Position numbers and translations under genes: made by a program. Of a DNA stretch of 64,000 nt, positions 56,025 to 64,000 are shown piece by piece. Source of the stretch: Rhodocollybia butyracea. Lineage: Eukaryota > Basidiomycota > Agaricomycetes > Agaricales > Omphalotaceae. The notes below the pieces were generated by a model. It worked only from the letters and a program-made list of their open reading frames with translations, searched no databases and was not told where the DNA came from. The DNA lies in the NCBI GenBank assembly GCA_015501585.1, contig JADNRY010000038.1:248001-312000 (forward strand), given 5' to 3'. The stretch's first letter is position 1. Each line of letters begins with the position of its first letter.

Positions 56025-57125
56025 GAGATGCCTTCATATTGATGGGAAATTAATAGGCAGCAGCTCGAAAAGCATACAGTGGATGACTTCCCATGGGGTC
56101 TAGGATCCTAAATAATATCTCTAAATGCCTTAAGCGAGCTCAGCCGAGCATTGCCGACGTTCGGAAAGGGTGACGGCTCCACTTTTGATGAGCGCAAGCC
56201 CATTTCTAGATTCTGATCTAGAAGAGGGGTACCCCCCCCTCTTCCAGACCTAAATCTGTGTTTCTACTTCGCGTATCATTTTGGTCTCCTCTTTTGGACA
56301 ATGCTCCGAGCAAGTTATTTTGCTCGAGAGCCCATTTTTCACATTCTGCATCCCGGAACTCTAGGGATGTCTTTTGTTTCATCACCTCGCCTTGAGCACC
56401 CAAAGATCCCTGTGAAAAAGCTCAATAATGCTCATTCCGTTTAAACTATGCTTATGCAGAGCAGCTTTCTCAGCATCAAACCTCATCAAACTCGGTTTAA
56501 CTTTCCTTTGGCCACGGTTTAGAAACACAGAACTAGATTATTTGTAACCCTGAATGCCATGCGTTTGGAGAAATAATCTAGGATCCTAGATGCCACGGGA
56601 AGTCATCCAGTGGGAGATATTAATTCTCTTTGCTTGAGAAGACATCTTTAAATTTGTCTGATGTATCAAAGATCCGTTTCGAAAACATTGAAAGAAACTG
56701 GTACACTAGGCCCCCTGATAATGAGTGGTGAACCTAGATAGTTGACCCTACCAGAGCTGGGCATTTTTGACCGAACAAATTTTCGCCTAGAGCCCCCAAA
56801 TTTGACCGAAATTGGTATCCAGGTTGCCCCGGGGCCCGATTTTTGACCGAAATTCTACCTCCAGCCCACCTATATATAAAGAGGCCATAGGCGCGCTCGT
56901 CCAGGGAGGTCAAAATGGGTCAAAATCCCATCAAATCTGGCCATTTTTGACCATTTTTGACCGAAAATCTCCTCTGGGCCTCCGCCTACGGCGGCACTTT
57001 TTGACCGAATCTGTACATGGGTATCACCTAAAATCTGGCCCATTTTTGACCGAACTGTTACCTGGGATACACCCTCATTATCAGGGGCCTGGTACACTAC
57101 TCTTCAAGTGATATGAAGGCACCTC
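56025..57125. mobile_element. Inverted-repeat element hosting a nested MITE
   Basis: GAGATGCCTTCATAT at 56025-56039 is inverted at 57111-57125 (ATATGAAGGCACCTC). Inside it, a second inverted pair (56077-56120 and about 56550-56612) shares GGATGACTTCCC and CTAGGATCCTA. There is no protein frame. I infer a decayed non-autonomous DNA element of about 700 bp before the MITE at 56709 entered. Confidence 0.5.
56709..57089. mobile_element. 381-bp MITE with 10-bp target duplication and internal GACCGAA repeats
   Basis: Ends GGCCCCCTGATAATGAG and (inverted) GGCCCCTGATAATGAG, differing by one C. Flanks TGGTACACTA at 56699-56708 and 57090-57099 are identical. The interior is built from irregular copies of TTTTTGACCGAA (about seven) spaced by GC-rich segments. 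A 10-bp duplication suits Mutator-like elements. Too short for a gene. Confidence 0.85.
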
Positions 57126-57139
57126 AAGGGTTATAATAG

Positions 57140-58153
57140 GTTTCTAAGAAATGCCCTCCACCGTTGCTGATGTATGCTCGATTAGGGAACTAATTGGAAT
57201 CGCGCCTATCCATTGTACAAGACGTCTCCTGGCAGTGCTCAGTACCAGAAAGCTTGAATGCACATTTGATAAACTCGGACAATGTTGCAGAGTCGTTGCG
57301 GGATTTCAAATTAGTAACAATCTTCACATCTGACACACTGGAAGTCATCACTTCCTTCCGATCGTCACTTCCCAGTCACTTCCCCTGTTTCTCCGTTGAC
57401 AACGGCAAAGTGCAAAATAGAAAAATGGCTGATGTTAATAGTTAAAGTCCAGAGAACGATCATCGAACGCTAAGCATCCCTGCCCTTGCCCTCAGACCAT
57501 ACCTCATGCTCATTACAGTCCCGAAACATAGAGATGCATTCACGCGATTGATTACATCTTCCCACATGCTTGCGGTAGAACGCCTACGATATGCGGAGAG
57601 ATACAGGCCTACAGTCCCCAGGGAACGGCGCCTGTGCCGTTTCTGCCTCCAGGAGGTCGAAGATCCATGCCATGCTCTCTTATCCTGCACAGGTAACACT
57701 ACCCTCGTGTCAATCCGTCAAAGCTTTCTAGAAAAAGCATGTAAGCTATCGCCCTCATTATCCCTGAAGATATCTTCCCTCCGAGCAAACGACCTTCTAC
57801 AAGATTTACTGTTTAGGCATAGGCTACTACCGGGCATGGCCAAATATGTCTACGAAGTTCTTAATGTGTACGCAGGGACTGATATGTGGTTACCAAGAGA
57901 GGAGCCGGCTTCAGCTGATAAAACTTTTTGCTTGCATTTCATGCCTATCGATGGAGAGCTTACTCAGGCTATATACATTGTTAGACACTAGCTTGCTACG
58001 TATTTACCGTGGACGTTGTGAGTTCTTATGGAACACAGCAACGTATGCGGTGGATACCCACATATTACTGGCGCGATATGTGTAGCGTGGAACCCGGCTG
58101 TTTCTGAACGGGACCGCGCCGGTTAACCTACCTACCTACCTACCTTACCTACC
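57140..58153 (+). mobile_element. 5'-truncated LINE (non-LTR retrotransposon) 3' end
   Basis: Degenerate frames encode the C-terminal part of a LINE RT polyprotein. I-G-I-A-P-I-H-C-T-R-R-L-L-A-V-L near 57195 is the post-RT block. A 161-codon frame at 57506-57991 carries R-L-C-R-F-C-L-Q-E-V-E-D-P-C-H-A-L-L-S-C, the C-x2-C-x6-8-H-x4-C zinc motif of LINE C-termini. Frame breaks separate them. The end is a simple (ACCT)n tail at 58125-58153, as many LINEs carry. The RT core and endonuclease are missing. Confidence 0.7.
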
Positions 58154-58354
58154 AGCTAACTCAACTCTAAATTGTCTGTATCATCCAATGAAACGGAAAT
58201 TGAAGGTTTATATTTTTTGGAATTTCCTACGACATCGTAGTCTGAAAATTGTTGATGGGGCTAAACCGTACTGCCAAATTTCAATCATGTGCCGATCATG
58301 TGTAGTGGCTGTACACCTAATTAACGATTTGACGCGTAATTTTTTTTCGAGCTC

Positions 58355-60582
58355 ATGAGTGAATTGAACGCGTCTGAAGGGCAGTTTGAGCTTAACTCTC
58401 AATCCGGCAAGGAACTATGTCGCAAAACTGCCCGTCCACAACTGGGTTTTGACCCTCACTCCTATTCACTCCTAGTTGTCACTGCACTCATGGTCGGTCT
58501 TGACGCCCTTGTCACTTCAGCTTGTGGATCAGGAAAAACGGGAATCCTAGCACTTCTTGTAATATGCATGGTCCGTTTCGGCCTTGATAGAAGCCTGCTT
58601 CCTTCCAAATACCATGACATAATAGTGAGGAATCCAGTTATTTTGGTAGCCTGTCCAACTGATGCACTTGAGGTTGATCTGGTCTGTCGCTTTGTCTCAT
58701 AATAATGTAAAAATCTCACCGTATCCCAGGCTGCGAAGCTGAAAGGTTACGATATCAAAACCATGGTCATCAACTCCGACGAGCTCGAAAAAGATAGGAG
58801 CCTTTGGGAACAGGCAATAGAAACCCCAAATGTAATACTTCTGGCACCAGAGCAACTCGAAGGGAATGGGTTTGCAAAACTCCTGAACCATCCCAAATTT
58901 ACAGAACGTGTTTATGCTCTTGTGGTTGATGAGGCGCACCTTGCTAGTTCATGGTCGAGATTTTTTCGTAAAGCATATGGAAGAATTGGGCGTATAAGGT
59001 CCGATTACCCAGTCGTACCCGTCTTCTGCTTCTCACAGCAACCCTTCGCAAAGGTGCCATGTACGATGACATTATAAAGCAGTTTGATCTCACCATGGGC
59101 AATTTTCTTCACTTGCGCCGCTCCAATCTTCGACGAGAAATCCGGGTCACCACTACAATCCTCACTTCCTCCTTAACCAATGCTCTGAATTTCCCAGACC
59201 TACGTTGGGTTATTGGCCTTCCCGGAATCACCATTATCTTCACGCGAGAGCGTTCGCTCACACTCCGTCTCGCACTTTACCTTCGTCGTATTGCACCTCC
59301 TGAACTGCTTCACACTATTAGAAAATGTGATTCCACCAATGACCGGGACTATAACGAAGAGACGTTGCACCTCATACGTACTGGTGACCAAAGCCATGGG
59401 CTAATCCTAGTTTCAACCACAATTCTGACTGTTGGTGTCGATATCCCAAATGTTGTCCGGGTTTTTTGTTTAGAACCCCTCGAGTTTGATGAAGAGATAC
59501 AGCAAGAAGGCCGTCTACTCCGATCAAAGAATCCGGGGGGCACTGCAGAGGCATATGTTTATGTTTCTGAAGGCACTATGAAAAAGGCATATGAGATGGT
59601 AGAGGCCGACAAAGCTGGAAAAAAACCCGAACCACCGATCACCCATTCTTCCAGGCAAAAGCCAGTACTCAGTCTCAGCATGGCATATCGCTTGATGGCT
59701 ACCTGTCACAGTGTAGAGGTCAACCGGCAGTACGACAACCCTGAGGTTGACGAAAGATGCACTTGTGAGAAGTGCTCGCAGGATGACGAAGAATCACTTT
59801 CATGTCTGTGTAGTGGGTGTAAACCTGGAGAATGTGAGCGTGACAGAATTATTGCTGCCAAAGCACAGGTTGTTGCCGGCCTTGCAGCGCCCAGTGACGA
59901 GCCAGTAGTGACTGTGCAGAAGAAGAAAAAGAAGGTTAACGCCAAACCACTGAAGCTCTCGGACCAAGGCTTGGGAACAGTTTTACGATCTCGTCTTATT
60001 GCACTCCGCATTTCCTTATTTGATGAGCATCGGAACGCGACTCATGGATTCTGGACTCCAGACGAGTTTGTTCATGAGGAAGTCATCACTCTCATCATTG
60101 ACAATTTTTATAGTCTTGACTCACAAGAAGAGCTCGCTCAACTACTCCAGCCCTACGCACTGTATCCTGGACATTCCAACGACATCTGGAATGCACTCCG
60201 TTCACTTATCCCGTTTCTTCTTGAGCTTCGCTTGAAGACCGTCAAATCTGCACAGGAGAAAAAAAACCTTGCAAAAATTCAACGGCGCATTGATTACATT
60301 GACCAAAGGGAGGGTGTAAAAGCGATCAGAAAGCGAGAACTTCCTACCAATGATCTACCTCCCGAGGTAAAGGCAAAGAGGTGGCGTATGAATGGAAGAA
60401 CATTCTTGCTCCGTTTAGGCCAAGGTCCAGCAAACGCAGATGCGGACTCGTCACTAGACAAACCAGAAGATATAGATGCTGAGGTTGGACTTGATAGTGA
60501 CTCTGACTCAGCAACGGAGATGGATCCAGACTCTGACATAGATGAGAGCGACAAAGACACTGAGGGGAACATTTCAGCATAA
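58355..60582 (+). CDS. RecQ-like DEAH helicase with Cys-rich insert, frame broken at motif III
   Basis: ATG 58355; intron 58682-58729. Motif I reads A-C-G-S-G-K-T-G, motif II V-V-D-E-A-H (58927-58938). The frame slips at 59031-59040, exactly at motif III (expected S-A-T; seen C-F-S, then A-T-L-R-K-G in another frame). Motif V is S-T-T-I-L-T-V-G-V-D-I-P and motif VI Q-Q-E-G-R-L-L-R, so it is a superfamily 2 helicase. A cysteine cluster (C-T-C-E-K-C, then C-L-C-S-G-C, then G-E-C) follows, then K-K-K-K-K and a long helical, acidic C-terminus. This is not the canonical RQC/HRDC layout. Such RecQ-like genes are abundant in Agaricomycetes. It ends 40 bp from the convergent DUF6589-like gene. The break may be a 4-nt deletion or a sequencing error. 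Confidence 0.85.
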
Positions 60583-60622
60583 TAAATTATTGTAGAATCC
60601 ATACAAATATGCTTTAAGACAA

Positions 60623-63600
60623 TCATTCTTCACCTTCATCATTGGTTTGAAACATACTTGCAGGATGAACTTCCTGAACCTCCTCCTGTTCATCCATTTC
60701 CACGTCTTCTGATTGTGAGACCTCTAATGGAATTTGTTCACCTTGGAGCCGCATGAACTCAGAAGCAGCAGCATCCACATCCATAGTCTGAGTCACATAT
60801 TCACCATTGATAAGTTCCATACTTCCAATTGTAGAAACCCCATATTCGTCCAAGTCTGCAAGCTCGTCACTGTCTTCTTCGGCTGATATGTTCTCGGAAG
60901 AAGCTTCCATAGACAAAGGACGTCCCATCATAAGCATCATCTTTGTGGTCCACTTTGTTAAGAGCCCACCACGCATCGTCTCGCATCCAATTTTGAAGTG
61001 AGATCTGATGACAGTCTTGTCCCCGTATACACGACCAGGTCGATAGGTGTGGAGACCGCAGTTGCGATAATGCGCAAGAAGAGTGATGATTTCAGGACGA
61101 GTATGGGGTTTGGTGTGACGAGATGATCTCCGAGTACTTCCAACACCTTCAAGATAGTCAGCCTTCAGGCGCTGGAAATGATGTAGATTCCGTGCAATTC
61201 CCTCACGAATAAAGCGGTCACCATAGTCCTGCCCCTTGTGTTGAACAATAGCTTCAAGAATTCGGTTCAGATATTCCTGAATGAGATCACAAGCTTTGAA
61301 GAGACCAGCGAGTCCTGAGATGTTTGCATGGGTCATCTCGAGCAGTGTATCCCGCAATTCAGGACTTGATTCGAGCTCAAGGTCGAATAATGTCTCAAGA
61401 AGATACTGGGCGTACTTCTTATGACTAGAGCCAGCGAATGCGAACATCATCATCTTTATTTGCTCCCAAACATGTCCAACGTCACCCTCTGCAGAAGCCC
61501 AGCATGCTTCGCGTGAACGCATGGTCTCCCGAATAAAGTCCTGGGAGCGAGCCAGTACACAATCGGCATCCTTGGCGATTGCCTCTGCTACATCCTTCGC
61601 TTTCGTCTTCTTTGGTTGACTCTCCAGGATGTTGGCTGAATCCAGTACTTGAAGAAGAGTCAATGTCGGGGTAGATGTGGAGGCCGGGGAAGGAAATGTA
61701 GACGAAGGGGAAGGTGGACTCCATTTTGGGCCTCGAGGTGGTAATGTAGACGTTTCGGTGATGTGTCCATGGGCGGAACACCAGATGGTTGCTTCAGTAG
61801 AATATGCACGATGAAGCTCCCGGGCAAGCTTCTCAAATTCCTCGATTTCTGGAAGACAATCAGCTGAGTGTAGAGCAGCGATGACCTGGAAAACATCGGC
61901 ATTGACAGGGATGTCAACTTTTAATTTCTGGGCTTCACGGGTAAGAATGAGTCTAAAAATCGTCAACATATATTATAAAGATTCAGAAATGGGGTAGCAT
62001 ACCGCCAGCAATCAAGCATCCGCATATCCAAAACAAGATACAACAACTCAGAGCCCTGATTAAAGTCGTATTTACCCTGGTCGATTCGGATGGTACGTGA
62101 TATTTTGCTGGCACTATTTCCGAGAGTTGAAGGATCCTGGCTCTCATATGAGATGAGATGTTTCTCGATGATACGTGACAGATTTGTCCACAAGGTATGC
62201 CACACCATCAATAATGGCTGCAGGAGTTTGAGACTAGTGAAAGGAGATGTATGGAATTGGCGTTGATAAATGGCTTTCCAGAATAGTTCGTATGTCAAAC
62301 CGTCCCCACCAAAAGGGGTTAAACGCATAAGAAAGTCGTCGCAAGTCTGTCCAATACTACGCCAGAAGTTGAATATGGAGTCAATGAATTCATTTAGTTT
62401 TGTTTCGCTTTTGGCGCAACTAGGGAGTGGGAATATTTGAGTCTTCTCAAGTGGAATCTGTAGCTTCTGTCCTCGAGTGCGCAACCACATGTTTGCTGTA
62501 CTCTCGAGGCCTTCGAGCGAGCTATCGTAGTGGCCAAGGCACCACATCCACTGGAAAACAAAAACCTTTTCTTCATGTTCATGATCGCAAAATTGGAGAA
62601 GCTTGTCTACTGTCATTTCATCGCGCTTAGATGCCGCGCGTCGACGCTCTTTATCCTCGTAATTCAGTGCGTTTGGTCTGCGGGAAATACGAGCAAATGC
62701 AGAAGCGGACATCCCAAGATTCATGATGTTTTCAAGGCCAATACGATTCATCCGCCGTCGATGATGATTCTGGACATTGTCAGGAACAACCCAAACATCG
62801 TATTTTGGATTTCGGCAGATTTCAATGGTCCAGTCTGCAAAATTCTTCGCAAGGCCGTACGGTAGTTGTATACGAGATGGAATTTCCAACACGACTCTCG
62901 TACCGAAAAGTATCAAAAGAGGCAGTGGAAGAGAAGAGGAAAAGGCCTTTGAGGAAGGCCGGAAGCCGAGCAAAATGGGAGCGGGCAAACGACAGTTTCG
63001 AGATACTGTCATCGACAACCTGTGCCAGTATACATAAGCTGATAAGAAATCTGTATACAAAGAAAGATAAAAGTAACATACGAGGTCAGGAGGCCGATTC
63101 ACATTGGGTTTTCCGGGACGAGCTGCGACCTTGTGTAGAATATATCGGAGGGTTGGTTGATACATCTGATGAAGTCCACTAATTGTTGACTGGGTATGAG
63201 ATCCAATATCCTTCCAGTCAACTGTCTTCACATGTTTCTTCTCCGGCTGCTTCTGAGAGGGTATGTGAACGTGCAGTCCACCCGCGGGGGAAACTGCAAG
63301 TTCGGCATCTCGCACAACCTTCTCAGCAACAAGCTGGAGTGCAAATGATGACATGGCGGGGCGGACAGGTTGAATGCCAATGAATGCAGCGGTATCAACA
63401 CCTGAGAACATCTCTGGAGAGTTCCTGTGAGTTGCACCATATGGATGACGGTACCAGATATTGAGGATGTGAGAAACTCCATAGTTTGTAGTGCCTCGGA
63501 GAAAGTTAGAAATAACAGCGGCTCGAGAGCGAAACAGAGCTCTATGTTCCTCAGTCCACAATGCTTTTTCAGCGGCAGTAGGAATCCGTGACATATGATA

Positions 63601-63956
63601 CAAGATATCACTCCAACCGAGACCAACCTGAGAACACGCCTCAAGTACATGCGCTAGTTTCTTCTCTAGTGGCCATTTCTTCATGACCTTGGCATCAAGA
63701 GGCGGCTTCGGTACTTGGAATAGAGCTGGTTGGACAGGAAGAGGGGCCGATGAGGTGACGATCCGAGGTGTCAGGGGTGTCAAAGGTGAACGCGGAAGCG
63801 TATCTGCTCGACCGCGTTTTCGAGATTCTGCTAGGCGGGAACTACGCGAAGGAGTACCGGGAGTATTGATCTGCACTGCATTCTCCTTTGTAGTGGAGGT
63901 AGACGCGCGATTGGGACCACGATGACGCTTTCGAGGGGTTCAGATGAAGACCAGGA
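60623..63956 (-). CDS. DUF6589-like protein, large, possibly of a mobile module; 5' end beyond window
   Basis: Function unknown; abundant in Agaricomycetes. The N-terminal part is basic (S-R-K-R-G-R). Introns are placed near 63080-63020 (GTATGTTAC..GGCACAG) and 62001-61952 (GTATGCTACC..TTTTTAG). After the first intron 'VVDDSISKLSFARSHFARLP' is in one frame, then the frame shifts near 62855 to L-A-K-N-F-A-D-W-T-I-E; one base too many or two missing. V-V-P-D-N-V-Q-N-H-H-R-R-R is the family D-N-[IV]-Q block. The C-terminal half has L-D-M-R-M-L-D-C-W-R, then 'DLELESSPELRDTLLEMTHA', D-L-I-Q-E-Y-L-N and an acidic tail. No ATG begins the frame at 63876. One added base at 63935-63938 would extend it to P-R-K-R-H-R-G-P-N and to an acceptor at 63956. 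Confidence 0.75.
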
Positions 63957-64000
63957 CTGTGTGAAGGTAAGTGTTTTTGGAACTGGAACGTCAGTTTCGA

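Noticed and set aside
63960..63975. GTAAGTG on the plus strand at the window end, resembling a 5' splice site
   Set aside because: The coding signal here is on the minus strand (DUF6589-like gene); without more sequence it is best taken as chance.

Overview
The window is nuclear DNA of a filamentous basidiomycete, most likely an Agaricomycete. The genes carry many short introns (about 45-75 nt, GT..AG). Several families typical of mushroom-forming fungi are present: coiled-coil F-box proteins, a DUF6533-like membrane protein, a DUF6589-like protein and a RecQ-like helicase. Copia-, LINE- and TIR-type transposon relics fill the gaps. I saw no tRNA, rRNA, CRISPR array or bacterial-style operon.

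Layout. 1-5.9 kb: a broken Ty1/copia element on the minus strand, split by a solo LTR with a perfect 5-bp target duplication. 5.9-14.4 kb: a nested transposon graveyard, with a 1.08-kb TIR element flanked by a 7-bp duplication and a 3.5-kb TIR element that interrupts an older inverted repeat. 14.4-17.1 kb: RAD17 checkpoint clamp loader (-). 17.8-23.2 kb: two intact paralogues of an LRR protein family I do not recognise (+), separated by a foldback MITE. 24-26.8 kb: CAF16-type ABC ATPase (+), convergent with a Gcn4-like bZIP factor (-) whose leader has two overlapping uORFs. 29-33.1 kb: two broken copies of the LRR family (-). 35.3-37.9 kb: a protein of unknown function (+) whose stop overlaps that of a LanC-like protein (-). 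38.4-46.2 kb: an F-box relic, a DUF6533-like membrane protein and two F-box paralogues. 47.2-49.9 kb: an amino-acid/GABA-type permease (-). 52.4-55.2 kb: an FAD monooxygenase and the exosome subunit RRP46 (+). 56-58.2 kb: an inverted-repeat element, a 381-bp MITE with a 10-bp duplication and a 5'-truncated LINE tail. 58.4-64 kb: a RecQ-like helicase (+) facing a DUF6589-like protein (-) with about 40 bp between their stops.

The conserved genes (RAD17, CAF16, RRP46, bZIP, LanC-like) have unrelated housekeeping or regulatory roles and do not form a pathway. The two sets with possible joint biology are the four-copy LRR family and the helicase/DUF6589 pair, which I infer may be a mobile or selfish module.

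Technical caution: several reading-frame breaks are each repaired by one extra base in a G/C run. Three lie in the LanC-like gene, one in RRP46, one in LRR copy 4 and possibly one in the DUF6589 gene. The LanC-like and RRP46 repairs yield full frames of 505 and 290 residues. This points to systematic homopolymer undercalling rather than pseudogenes. Breaks that are substitutions (copia TGA, LRR copy 4 TAG) are not explained this way.
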